A stretch of 64,000 nt of DNA from Dyadobacter fermentans DSM 18053 (GTDB lineage: Bacteria > Bacteroidota > Bacteroidia > Cytophagales > Spirosomataceae), in assembly GCF_000023125.1 (NCBI RefSeq), contig NC_013037.1, positions 3,410,001-3,474,000 on the forward strand. The letters are read 5' to 3'. Under the pieces are notes generated by a model. That model was not told where the DNA came from, ran no database searches, and saw only the letters and a program-made list of their open reading frames with translations. Both the position numbers and the translations under genes were made by a program. Below are positions 8,561-17,360 of the stretch, in pieces (position 1 is the stretch's first letter; each line of letters opens with the position of its first letter).

Positions 8561-9220
8561 ATGAAAAGAATCATCATTATTGCCCTTTTCCTTGGAAGTG
8601 TTCTGCCTGCATTGGCTCAGGAAAAACCAAGGTTATATACGATTGCATCCCCTTTTGAACGCTACACCCATTACCTGGCTACTGTCCGCTACACGGCAGC
8701 AGTGCCGATGGGCTCTTTCAAGGATAATTACATCGACAAATCCTCCTTTCGGAACGCCTCGGTCTCCATCGAATGGGTGCTACGCAATGCACCGTTGTCG
8801 ATAGGCGGCGAGATCGGCTCCTCGTATTTCGAAAAACGCGTACCGAGGGCGTTATACGATGGACAGGACGGCACGATTTCCGCCGTTCAAACGCGCACCG
8901 TTTCGCAATACCCGGTGGAACTGTTTGCCAACTACCTTTTTCTGCCGCGGACTTCGCAGGTTCAGCCTTACATTCAGATCAGCGGCGGGGGAAGTATTCT
9001 GGATTACACCGTATATTACGGCACTTTGTCGTCGCAGGATCAAAAAATACGCTTCAAATACGGCATCGGGGCCGGTTCCAGATTTTTCTTCAAGAAGGAC
9101 GGGACGTTTGGGCTCGATGTGCGTGTCAAATATGATGGCACGGCATACAAATATGACTACATCGACAAAGGCATATCATCCGTGAACGGTTCGATAGGCC
9201 TTTTCTATCGTTGGTGGTAA
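8561..9220 (+). CDS. Outer membrane beta-barrel protein (porin-like fold), unknown function
   Basis: The protein has 219 residues. A clear signal peptide (MKRIIIIALFLGS, cut near LALAQ) precedes alternating hydrophobic/polar strands with aromatic girdle residues, and the chain ends in an aromatic-rich YRWW, typical of Bacteroidetes small barrels. ATG 8561 is used rather than the frame's upstream start because it begins the signal peptide and sits 4 bases after the DUF4136 gene. It is followed 10 bases later by the 722-residue protein. No substrate or partner can be named. Confidence 0.75.
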   Translation: MKRIIIIALFLGSVLPALAQEKPRLYTIASPFERYTHYLATVRYTAAVPMGSFKDNYIDKSSFRNASVSIEWVLRNAPLSIGGEIGSSYFEKRVPRALYDGQDGTISAVQTRTVSQYPVELFANYLFLPRTSQVQPYIQISGGGSILDYTVYYGTLSSQDQKIRFKYGIGAGSRFFFKKDGTFGLDVRVKYDGTAYKYDYIDKGISSVNGSIGLFYRWW

Positions 9221-9230
9221 ACAATGTATC

Positions 9231-11399
9231 GTGACACATAAAAAGAAAGTTTTGACCAAAACATCGCTTATCTGGATAGGTGGCATTCTCGCATTTCTGA
9301 TCGGTTCCGGGCTTTGGGCCTGGAACCGTTTCGGTCCAAGCGGCCACAAGACTTACGTGCAAGTGACTGAGGGCTTCCCGATGGCCCGGACGCTCGATTC
9401 GGCATCCCATGCATGCGACCTCACGATCCGCCGCTACCGGCAGATCGGCCGCGAAATGCAGTTCGAGCTCGCCGCCAATGCAGGCGGGCTTTCTCCCTAC
9501 GACGTAAAAATCACCCAGAACGGCCAAACACAAACTTTCCAGGCGGTTGCGCACCGGTACGGCACGTGGCTAACCATCCCGGATGTGCAGATCAATGGCG
9601 GCGAAGCGCAGATTAGTGTGCTAAGCCTCGGCCAGCAAGGCTGCCAAACAACCGCTGCATTCAACTTCGAAACGTCGGTAGCCAACGAGGTGCTCGATGC
9701 GAAGGAATGGATCAGACAAGGGAGCAAGGACACCTGGCTGGACGTCCGGCCCGTGCGGAAGGACGGCAAGCTCTACCTCCGCGACTTTGCAAACTACAAC
9801 GATAACCGCACGAAGGTCGTGATGATCGACGGCATTGTGGTGAACGGGCTGGAAAACGGCATCGAGGTGAAACCGGGATTTCTGTATTCGGTCACCGCAC
9901 GCTGGATCGACGCGCCATATAACGACTGGTGGAATGCCGCCAGAAACCGCACCGTGCGCCAGCAGAACATTTACCTCGCGGGCAACGCGGGCCAATCCGC
10001 CTCCGGCCCGCTCACGCGGATCGCGATACCCGACTGGTTCTCCCCTTCCCGCACCATCAATGTCGATTTCGACACCAAATTTCCGGAATTCGAACCCGTG
10101 AAGGGCAAGCTGGTGATGCAGTACCGGCTGAACAACTATGTTCCTTCGGACAATTACTATAAAAGAGGGATCGGATATTTGTCCAATACTGAAAAAGAAT
10201 ATCCGTCGGAAAAGCTGCATTACACGGCCACTCCCAATTACTTCGGTGATAAGGACGAAAAATGGTTTGCGAGCCTTTCCAAAGAGCAGGTCGAAGCGCT
10301 GGCGGGCGTGCCGGGATTCGGCGTGTACGCCTACGATTTCGAGTTTTGGAGCCAGCATTATCCGAAGGAGGTCATTCAGCGGCTGATCTGGTTTTCGAGG
10401 GTGGTTAGAAAAAATCACCCGAACATGCATTTGATGGACTATTGGGGCGGCGGAGCCTATACCAATCCGCACATCAACACGGTGGGAGGCGCCGATCCGA
10501 AGAAATTCATGGGAGAATACGCGAACCCCAAATCCAATAACCCGAATTTCGATCCGCTGCCGAATGGCGATAGCTTCCGGGAAGTGTTCAACACCGTACC
10601 TATCGACGTGTACCCGAAGCCCATGTTCGCAACGGACCAGGCTGGTAACTCGCCGAATAACTTTGTGCTGCTGTCGGCGATCCATTCGCTGCGCATCAAT
10701 AAGCTCCTGCCTTATCAGAAAAACAACAAGTTCATTTTCTACGGCTGGAACCGCTACATGCCATTGTACAAAGACCCGATCGTGCCCTGGAACTACCAGC
10801 TCACCGATCCGAAAGGCGAACTTATCATGAACCAGCTCGAAATGATGCCCGCCAGCCAGGCGCTGAGCTTCTCACTGTTTTCGCTGATCCTGTTCGACGG
10901 CTACTACCTCTGGCACGACGGCGCCCCGAGCGCCCGCAACCCAAATGCCTACAAGCTGTCGAAAGACATGTGGGGCTGGGGCTACGAATGGTATCCCGCC
11001 GATGGCAAGACCCCCGAAAACGAAGTGGGCCGCAACACCTCCGGCGGAACCGCGGCACCGTACTGGGATTTCCCTACCGAATATTATGCACTCGGCAACT
11101 GGATGGCGAAACAGGTGGAGGACGTCCTCACCGGCGGCACCAACCAGGACCTCGCATTCCAGCTCAACGGGCAGTGGGTTCAGCCCAAGAAAGAGCAGGT
11201 GCTGCTGGCGATCGACGGCAAGCAGCCATTTGTAACATCTATCGTAAAAGGTAACCAGATTGTCGTCTTGGCGGTTGATTCGTTCCAGCAGCCTTCTGCG
11301 GAGCGGAAAATGAAGGTGAGGTTACCGGATGGCGTCGAAACGGAGATCGAGCTTTATGGCAACTGGCCGTCGCTCTACCGCGGGACTTTGAAGAAATAA
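9231..11399 (+). CDS. Membrane-anchored protein of unknown function, 722 residues, possible carbohydrate-active enzyme
   Basis: I do not recognise the family. The start is GTG; the nearby ATG at 9224 is in another frame and stops after five codons. One transmembrane helix lies at about 12-30 after a Lys-rich start, so the bulk should face the periplasm. The N-terminal 250 residues look like beta-sandwich material. The central part from about 330 has a barrel-like feel, with VYAYDFEFW, HLMDYWGGG, IPIDVYPKP-like and FYGWNRY motifs rich in Trp, Tyr, Asp and Glu. This recalls glycoside hydrolase active sites and is inference only. The C-terminus (about 640-720) looks like a small beta domain. A strong hairpin terminator follows. 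Confidence 0.6.
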   Translation: MTHKKKVLTKTSLIWIGGILAFLIGSGLWAWNRFGPSGHKTYVQVTEGFPMARTLDSASHACDLTIRRYRQIGREMQFELAANAGGLSPYDVKITQNGQTQTFQAVAHRYGTWLTIPDVQINGGEAQISVLSLGQQGCQTTAAFNFETSVANEVLDAKEWIRQGSKDTWLDVRPVRKDGKLYLRDFANYNDNRTKVVMIDGIVVNGLENGIEVKPGFLYSVTARWIDAPYNDWWNAARNRTVRQQNIYLAGNAGQSASGPLTRIAIPDWFSPSRTINVDFDTKFPEFEPVKGKLVMQYRLNNYVPSDNYYKRGIGYLSNTEKEYPSEKLHYTATPNYFGDKDEKWFASLSKEQVEALAGVPGFGVYAYDFEFWSQHYPKEVIQRLIWFSRVVRKNHPNMHLMDYWGGGAYTNPHINTVGGADPKKFMGEYANPKSNNPNFDPLPNGDSFREVFNTVPIDVYPKPMFATDQAGNSPNNFVLLSAIHSLRINKLLPYQKNNKFIFYGWNRYMPLYKDPIVPWNYQLTDPKGELIMNQLEMMPASQALSFSLFSLILFDGYYLWHDGAPSARNPNAYKLSKDMWGWGYEWYPADGKTPENEVGRNTSGGTAAPYWDFPTEYYALGNWMAKQVEDVLTGGTNQDLAFQLNGQWVQPKKEQVLLAIDGKQPFVTSIVKGNQIVVLAVDSFQQPSAERKMKVRLPDGVETEIELYGNWPSLYRGTLKK

Positions 11400-11415
11400 T
11401 CTCGCCATTTTTATA

Positions 11416-11454
11416 AACGAAGAGAGCTCGCTGCAATGGCGAGCTCTCTTCGTT
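11416..11454. terminator. Perfect bidirectional terminator between the 722-residue gene and pheA
   Basis: A 16-bp perfect stem (AACGAAGAGAGCTCGC and its complement) has the 7-base loop TGCAATG. T-rich flanks follow on both sides (TTATAT on +, TATAAAAATGG on -), fitting use by both convergent genes. Confidence 0.88.
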
Positions 11455-11471
11455 TTATATGCGACTCAATG

Positions 11472-12545
11472 CTAGGCAACTTTCACGTAGCTTCCGAGCC
11501 ATTTCAAATGCGTGCCGTACTTATGCATGATCTCGCGCACTTGCGGGTCGTCCATATGTCCGAGGAACTCCACCAGGAACCACGCGCGGAACGACGCCTC
11601 GCCGCGTAACGGCCGGCTTTCGATCTTGGTGAGGTTAATGCCCCGGTCGTTGAAGTCTTTCAGGAATTCGTAGAGCACACCCGGGCGGTTGGTGTTGGGC
11701 AGGTTGGCGATGATCGTCGTTTTGTCGTCGCTGCTCTTCACATTGGTAAAGTCTTTCGCGAGGATCAGGAAGCGGGTCTGGTTCTGATCGCTGTCTTCGA
11801 TATTGTCGAAAAGAATGGGTACGCCAAACAGCCGGGCCGAAATGGATGAACAAATAGCCGCTGCATCCGGCTCTTCCGAAGCGAGTTTCGCGGCTTTGGA
11901 CGTAGAATCCACAGGAATGAGCTCGATGCCCATGCCTTCGAGGTATTCGCTGATGAACTTCCCGCATTGCCGGAATGCAATGTCTTTGGAATAAATCCTT
12001 TTGATGGATTTCAGGGTATCGGATTGCGACGCGAATGTGAAATGCACTTTGAGAAGCATTTCGGCCACAATGGACAAGTTCTTCTCACGCAAGAAATCCA
12101 CTGTTTCTACCACAATCCCTTCCTGGTTATTTTCGATCGGCACCACGCCGAATTTGGCACGGCCGGTTTCTACACTTTCAAAAACCGAATGGATGGTAGG
12201 CAAAACCAAATATTCGCTCATGGCGCCGAAGCGGCTTTCGGCCGCCTGGTGCGTAAAGCTACCTTCCGGCCCAAGGTAGGAGATCCGCTCAGGCAGTTCC
12301 AGGTTGCGGGATACGGCAAAAATTTCGAAGAAAATGGCGTCGATCGCCTGCCGGGAGAGTAACCCGTTGTTATGCTGCGCGAGCCGGTCGAGAATTTGCT
12401 TTTCTCTTTCGGGGCGGTAGATGATCGACTGGGAAGACCGTTTCAGCTCGCCTACTTTTTTGACAAGCTCCATACGCTCGTTCAAAATGCTCAGCAGCTG
12501 GTCGTCCAGCCCGTCGATTCTGTTTCTTAAATCTTGTAATTCCAC
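11472..12545 (-). CDS. pheA: Bifunctional chorismate mutase / prephenate dehydratase
   Basis: This enzyme catalyses the two steps from chorismate to phenylpyruvate in phenylalanine synthesis. The protein has 357 residues: an AroQ-type chorismate mutase helix bundle (about 1-90, with RNRIDGLDDQLL and the Arg/Lys-rich active site), a prephenate dehydratase domain (about 95-270, with GPEGSFTHQA and NQTRFLIL) and a C-terminal ACT domain (about 275-350) with the ESRPLRG motif that binds Phe for feedback control. The start is GTG at 12545, since no ATG lies in frame upstream. A -7 box about 90 bases upstream and a leader hairpin suggest its own transcript rather than readthrough from parE. Confidence 0.95.
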   Translation of the reverse strand: MELQDLRNRIDGLDDQLLSILNERMELVKKVGELKRSSQSIIYRPEREKQILDRLAQHNNGLLSRQAIDAIFFEIFAVSRNLELPERISYLGPEGSFTHQAAESRFGAMSEYLVLPTIHSVFESVETGRAKFGVVPIENNQEGIVVETVDFLREKNLSIVAEMLLKVHFTFASQSDTLKSIKRIYSKDIAFRQCGKFISEYLEGMGIELIPVDSTSKAAKLASEEPDAAAICSSISARLFGVPILFDNIEDSDQNQTRFLILAKDFTNVKSSDDKTTIIANLPNTNRPGVLYEFLKDFNDRGINLTKIESRPLRGEASFRAWFLVEFLGHMDDPQVREIMHKYGTHLKWLGSYVKVA

Positions 12546-12598
12546 AAATTCACTTTGATAATGATGATCAGAACCGGGAGGTGCATTCCACTGTTCAT
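12527..12598 (-). other. 23-codon open frame in the pheA leader overlapping the pheA start
   Basis: An ATG in the loop of the leader hairpin opens a frame of 23 codons with an IIII run. It ends 16 bases inside pheA in another frame. It has no Phe codons, so it does not look like a classical Phe attenuator peptide. It may be chance. Confidence 0.25.
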
Positions 12599-12616
12599 TA
12601 AAGCCCCTCCCGGTTC
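12571..12616 (-). other. Hairpin in the parE-pheA gap (pheA leader or parE terminator)
   Basis: A perfect 11-bp stem, GAACCGGGAGG/CCTCCCGGTTC, encloses a 24-base loop. It has no T run on the - strand. Because it lies downstream of the pheA -7 box it would be part of the pheA 5' leader; it could also end parE transcription. Confidence 0.5.
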
Positions 12617-12634
12617 AATATTACTTGACCGGCC

Positions 12635-12642
12635 CAAAGATA
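12635..12642 (-). promoter_or_regulatory. -7 box TATCTTTG upstream of pheA
   Basis: This is an exact TAnnTTTG match. It lies between the parE stop and pheA and implies a leader of about 80 bases containing the hairpin at 12571-12616. Confidence 0.55.
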
Positions 12643-12669
12643 GTGCGCGGCATGCAATGCGTCACCGGT

Positions 12670-14541
12670 CTATCCGGCGAGCGCAAGTTCGTCAACGTTC
12701 TTCTCTACTTTGAGGTTGTCGATGATAAACCGCTGTCTTTCAGGCGTATTTTTACCCATAAAATAACTCAGCAGTTTTTGAATGGATGTTTCTTTTTGCA
12801 GGATCACCGGCTCCACACGCATGTCTTCGCCGATAAACTTGCCGAATTCCTCCGGTGAGATTTCGCCCAATCCTTTAAAGCGGGTGATTTCCGGCTTGTT
12901 GCCCAGCTTGTCGATCGCCGCCTGCTTTTCCTCCTCGCTGTAACAATAGATGGTTTCCTTCTTGTTGCGGACGCGGAACAATGGTGTTTCAAGCACAAAC
13001 AAATGCCCGTTCCGCACCAGGTCGGGGAAGAATTGCAGGAAAAAGGTCATCAGCAGCAAGCGGATGTGCATTCCGTCCACATCGGCGTCGGTCGCGATGA
13101 TAATGCGGTTGAAGCGCAGGTTTTCCACACCATTTTCCACATCCAATGCATGTTGAAGCAGGTTGAATTCCTCGTTTTCGTACACGATCTTCTTGGTAAG
13201 CCCAAATGAGTTCAGCGGTTTTCCGCGCAAACTGAACACGGCCTGCGTCTGAATGTCACGCGACTTGGTGATCGAACCGCTGGCCGAATCTCCTTCGGTA
13301 ATAAAAAGCGTGGTTTCGTAACGATTGTCGCTTTTCAGATCGGTGAGGTGAACGCGGCAGTCGCGAAGTTTCTTGTTGTGCAAATTCGCTTTTTTCGCCC
13401 GGTCGTTGGCAAGTTTTTTAATGCCTGCCAGCTCTTTCCGTTCCCGCTCCGACTGCTCGATCCGCTTCTTCAATGCGTCGCGCGATTCGGGGTTCATGTG
13501 CAGGAAGTTGTCGAGCCTTTCCTTTACGAAATCGTTAACAAATGTCCTCACAGTGGTGCTGTTAGGATCTGGCGTGATGGTGTTGGAACCGAGTTTGGTT
13601 TTGGTTTGAGACTCGAAAACAGGCTCCTGGACGCGGATTGCAATGGCGCCGATGATCGATGAGCGAATGTCTTCCGGCGCGTAATCTTTCCCGAAATGTT
13701 CACGCACCGCCTTCACAACCGCTTCCCTGAATGCAGCGAGATGGGTACCTCCTTGTGTCGTATACTGACCATTCACAAAAGAGTAGTATTCCTCACCATA
13801 TTGATTGCCATGAGTCATCGCCAGTTCAATGTCCTCTCCTTTGAGATGAATGATCGGATAACGCAGCGTTTCGGCGTCGGATTTGCTTTTCAGGAGGTCG
13901 AGCAGGCCGTTTTGGGAAAAGTATTTCTGCCCGTTGAAATTGATCGTCAACCCGGCATTCAGGTAGCAGTAATTCCAGATCATGTTGTCCAGGTACTGCG
14001 GAATGTACCTGAAATTCTTGAAAATAGTGCCGTCCGGCTCAAACGCCACGTGCGTGCCATTGCGCTGGCTGGTAGTGCCTTCCGGCGATTCGTTCAGCAA
14101 TGCGCCCTGGTTAAACTCGGCACTTTTGGTCTTGCCGTCGCGGTACGACTGCACCTTGAAATGGCTCGAAAGCGCATTAACCGCCTTGGTACCCACGCCA
14201 TTCAGGCCGACCGACTTCTGAAATGCGCCCGAATCGTACTTCCCGCCGGTGTTGATCTTCGAAACGCAATCCACCACCTTGCCCAGCGGAATGCCGCGGC
14301 CGTAGTCGCGCACTTCCACGCGGTGCTCGGAAATCTTGATTTCAATCGTTTTGCCATTGCCCATCATGTGTTCATCGATCGAGTTATCGACCACTTCTTT
14401 CACAAGAACGTAAATTCCATCGTCCACCGACGAGCCGTCGCCGAGCTTTCCGATGTACATCCCGGGCCTCAGGCGGATATGTTCTTTCCAGTCAAGCGAC
14501 CGGATACTGCTCTCGTCGTACTGAACATTTGTACTTTCCAT
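12670..14541 (-). CDS. parE: DNA topoisomerase IV subunit B (type IIA topoisomerase ATPase subunit)
   Basis: The protein has 623 residues. It has the GHKL ATPase fold with VVDNSIDEH (Asn/Asp/Glu ATP site) and DYGRGIP, a transducer domain, and the TOPRIM domain with EGDSASG and the DADVDG metal site. The chain is short, as in ParE/GyrB proteins without inserts. The N-terminal LRPGMYIG motif is intact. The [10 protein letters not shown] stretch suits ParE better than GyrB. It would relax and decatenate chromosomes together with ParC, whose gene is not in this window, although the two are often neighbours. Some uncertainty between ParE and a second GyrB remains. Confidence 0.88.
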   Translation of the reverse strand: MESTNVQYDESSIRSLDWKEHIRLRPGMYIGKLGDGSSVDDGIYVLVKEVVDNSIDEHMMGNGKTIEIKISEHRVEVRDYGRGIPLGKVVDCVSKINTGGKYDSGAFQKSVGLNGVGTKAVNALSSHFKVQSYRDGKTKSAEFNQGALLNESPEGTTSQRNGTHVAFEPDGTIFKNFRYIPQYLDNMIWNYCYLNAGLTINFNGQKYFSQNGLLDLLKSKSDAETLRYPIIHLKGEDIELAMTHGNQYGEEYYSFVNGQYTTQGGTHLAAFREAVVKAVREHFGKDYAPEDIRSSIIGAIAIRVQEPVFESQTKTKLGSNTITPDPNSTTVRTFVNDFVKERLDNFLHMNPESRDALKKRIEQSERERKELAGIKKLANDRAKKANLHNKKLRDCRVHLTDLKSDNRYETTLFITEGDSASGSITKSRDIQTQAVFSLRGKPLNSFGLTKKIVYENEEFNLLQHALDVENGVENLRFNRIIIATDADVDGMHIRLLLMTFFLQFFPDLVRNGHLFVLETPLFRVRNKKETIYCYSEEEKQAAIDKLGNKPEITRFKGLGEISPEEFGKFIGEDMRVEPVILQKETSIQKLLSYFMGKNTPERQRFIIDNLKVEKNVDELALAG

Positions 14542-14623
14542 ATTTATAACTATTCTTTTAGGAGTATTAGCGGTTTCAAAACCGGTATTTTAATAATTTG
14601 AATCTTTTGTCGTTACCCTGTTA

Positions 14624-14631
14624 TAACTTTG
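14624..14631 (+). promoter_or_regulatory. Candidate -7 box TAACTTTG of the polysaccharide operon
   Basis: This is an exact TAnnTTTG match in the parE-OPX gap, with TTTG at 14597-14600 as a possible -33 element (23-base spacer). It implies a leader of about 150-180 bases beginning with a short CGGGG/CCCCG hairpin at 14641-14657. The rest of the leader is AT-rich with no other signal I recognise. Confidence 0.4.
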
Positions 14632-14817
14632 CGGGGCTTCCGGGGAACCGGCCCCCGATTAATAGAAATTCTTTAAAAATAGGAAAAATCTAATTTACTT
14701 TGCCATGATATACACTACCACAATATTGCGTGTACTCGAATCCCAAATTCAAAAATACTAGTCTTATACATAGTTTTAATGAATTTTCAGACTTTCAATA
14801 GTACAATAATTCTTCTT

Positions 14818-17358
14818 ATGAACAGATCCAGGTTGGCTAAAAGTTATAAATCTATACTTCCCTATTTCCTGAGTTTAATCATTTCGTTACCCGCTTTTTC
14901 ACAGGTCATTGCTCCAACGGCCCCTTCGGGAGCTGGTCCTACGTCGACCGGCGCGCAAGGTGTTCCGCAATCGGGCCCGAGAGGCACGGGCACTACCGGC
15001 ACGGGTAACACGCAATCGGGCCCCGGCGGCCAGCAAGGCACCGGCCAGCAGGGTGCCAATCAGCAGGGAGGCAACCAGCAGCAGGGGAATCAGCAGCAGG
15101 GAAATGATGGCCAGGGAGGCGATAAAGGCAAAAATGCCGCCAACCAGAACGGCCAGAATAGCGAAGGTGGTGAGCAAAGCAAGATTAACACCAGCACCAG
15201 CACCACCCTCACCCCGGAAGAGCAGGCCAAAGAAGCCATGCGCCAGAAGATCTACGGTTATTCCATTTTCGCAGATAAAAATCTGGCACCAATCCCTGAT
15301 TTACAGATCGTTACACCTACCACTTATGTAGTAGGCCCCGGCGATGAGATGAAAATCTACCTGTACAACTACGCCGAAAGCACTTATGAGGTGGTCGTCA
15401 ACAAGGACGGTTTCATCAGCATTCCGCGTGTTGGTAATGTGATGGTCGCTGGCCGCACCATTGAAGAGATCAGAAAAATCCTGATTGATAAATTTGCCAA
15501 ATTCGTGCCGGGAATGCTCGGCGGCGGCGGCGAAACGGCCCGTACCAAACTGATGGTAACCCTCGGCGAAGTGCGTTCGGTAAAAGTATTTGTAACCGGA
15601 GAAGTAATCAACCCCGGAACGTACACAGTATCATCGCTTTCTTCCGCTTTTAATGCGCTTTATCAGGCCGGCGGACCTAACGAAATTGGATCTTTCCGCG
15701 AAATCCGGGTAGTACGCCAAGGCAAGGTAGTATCGAAAATGGACATTTACGACTACCTGGTAAACGGCAAGATCGACGGCGACATCCGCGTGCAGGAAAA
15801 CGATAACATCGTGGTAGGCTACTACCTGAAACGCGCCGAAATTGCAGGAATGGTGAAACGCCCGGGTATTTATGAACTGACGCCCGAAGAAAAGCTGGGA
15901 GACGTACTTCGCTACTCCGGTGGATTTAACGACAAAGCTTACCGCGCACGCTTGAAAATCCAACGCATTACCTCGCGCGAACGCAAAATCCTCGACGTAC
16001 CTGAAACACAATATGATACATTCGAGATGGCGACCGGGGACTCCATTACCGTAGAAACCGTGCTCGACCGCTACGAAAACATCGTGACGATCCAGGGAGC
16101 GGTAATGCGCCCGGGTGAATACTCGCTCGACAACAGCCCGACTTTAAAGCAACTCATCGAAAATGCACAAGGCATGCGTGAAGACGCTTTTGTAGGCCGT
16201 GTGAATGTGCTGCGCACCCGTGAAGACCTTACCATCCAGACCATCCCCATTAACTACACCGACGTGCTGAACGGCGTAACGCCCGACCTCGTACTCACAC
16301 GCCTTGACGAAGTAATCGTTCCGTCGCGTTTCGAAATGGCTGAAACGGCGTTCGTGAGCGTGGAAGGTGAAGTTAACAACACCAAAATCGGTGAAAACGA
16401 AGGAAAATTCCCCTACACGACCGACATGACGCTCGAAGACGTACTCGTGCAGGCCGGTGGTTTGAAAGAATCGGCTTACACTTCCGAAATCGAGGTGGTA
16501 CGCCGTAAAAGAAACTCGGTGGCCGGTGCAGCGAATGCGCAGATTTCGGAGGTCTATAAGTTCAATGTAAACCGCGACCTATCCCTGAATGCGAAAGCGA
16601 CCAATTTCGTCCTGTTCCCATTCGACCAGGTAATCGTTCGCAAATCGCCTAATTATGTGGAGCAGCAAACGGTATTTGTAGAAGGCGAAGTGCTGGTGAA
16701 CGGCCCTTACACCATTATCAACAAAAACGACAAGATCAGCGATATTATCAAAAGAGCCGGCGGCCTTACCGAGCTGGCATATCCGGAAGGAGCGACCCTC
16801 CTGCGTCGCACGGTTGTGAAAAACCTCGACGAGCCGGTAGATTACGAGCAGGTGCAGCAAACTGAAAAGCGGATCAAATCAGGCACGCTTACAGGCGACC
16901 TGCCGAACGTGAAAGAAGAGAAAATTGGTATTGTATTGAAAAATATCCTGAAAAACCCGGGATCGTTTGAAGACCTCGTGGTGCAGGAAGGTGATATCAT
17001 CCGTATTCCGAAACGTCTGGAAACCGTTCAGGTGACTGGCTCGGTGTTGTACCCAACTACCGTGAAATACGGCAAAGGCATGAACTTTACGGATTACATT
17101 TCGCAATCGGGTGGTTTTACGGTGCAATCGCTCAGAAAGAGCTCATATATCAAATACCCGAACGGCAATATCGACCGCACAAGAAGATTCCTGTTTTTCA
17201 ATGTGTACCCGAAAGTACAGCCGGGATCGGAGATTTTCGTTCCAACAAGAGCCGCTCCTGCGCTTAACCCGCAACAAACTATTGCTACCGCTACCGGTTT
17301 GCTAGGTTCGGTAATGTCATTGATTTTAGCAGTATTGGCTTTCCGTTCAATTAACTAA
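14818..17358 (+). CDS. Outer membrane polysaccharide export (OPX) protein with Poly_export and multiple SLBB domains
   Basis: This Wza-like protein would form the outer-membrane exit for the surface polysaccharide. ATG 14818 starts a clean signal peptide (cut near PAFSQ); the frame also allows 14779. A linker of about 100 residues, very rich in Gly, Gln, Asn and Ser, follows. The Poly_export domain comes next (TYVVGPGDEMKIYLYNY), then about six SLBB units marked by repeated VxGEV-x-PGxY and GGxxxxAY patterns. The C-terminus has one hydrophobic helix (GLLGSVMSLILAVLAF). At about 846 residues it is longer than Wza (about 380), as is common in Bacteroidetes. A PCP gene follows after 2 bases. Confidence 0.92.
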   Translation: MNRSRLAKSYKSILPYFLSLIISLPAFSQVIAPTAPSGAGPTSTGAQGVPQSGPRGTGTTGTGNTQSGPGGQQGTGQQGANQQGGNQQQGNQQQGNDGQGGDKGKNAANQNGQNSEGGEQSKINTSTSTTLTPEEQAKEAMRQKIYGYSIFADKNLAPIPDLQIVTPTTYVVGPGDEMKIYLYNYAESTYEVVVNKDGFISIPRVGNVMVAGRTIEEIRKILIDKFAKFVPGMLGGGGETARTKLMVTLGEVRSVKVFVTGEVINPGTYTVSSLSSAFNALYQAGGPNEIGSFREIRVVRQGKVVSKMDIYDYLVNGKIDGDIRVQENDNIVVGYYLKRAEIAGMVKRPGIYELTPEEKLGDVLRYSGGFNDKAYRARLKIQRITSRERKILDVPETQYDTFEMATGDSITVETVLDRYENIVTIQGAVMRPGEYSLDNSPTLKQLIENAQGMREDAFVGRVNVLRTREDLTIQTIPINYTDVLNGVTPDLVLTRLDEVIVPSRFEMAETAFVSVEGEVNNTKIGENEGKFPYTTDMTLEDVLVQAGGLKESAYTSEIEVVRRKRNSVAGAANAQISEVYKFNVNRDLSLNAKATNFVLFPFDQVIVRKSPNYVEQQTVFVEGEVLVNGPYTIINKNDKISDIIKRAGGLTELAYPEGATLLRRTVVKNLDEPVDYEQVQQTEKRIKSGTLTGDLPNVKEEKIGIVLKNILKNPGSFEDLVVQEGDIIRIPKRLETVQVTGSVLYPTTVKYGKGMNFTDYISQSGGFTVQSLRKSSYIKYPNGNIDRTRRFLFFNVYPKVQPGSEIFVPTRAAPALNPQQTIATATGLLGSVMSLILAVLAFRSIN

Positions 17359-17360
17359 CC

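Noticed and set aside
9621-10685. 354-codon open frame on the - strand
   Set aside because: It is antisense to the 722-residue gene. The + frame has a membrane anchor, operon spacing and a terminator; the - frame has none.
12571-12616. Classical Phe-peptide attenuator for pheA
   Set aside because: The short frame in the leader has no Phe codons and the stem has no T run.
13696-14601. 301-codon open frame on the + strand
   Set aside because: It is antisense to parE, which has all the expected ATPase and TOPRIM motifs.
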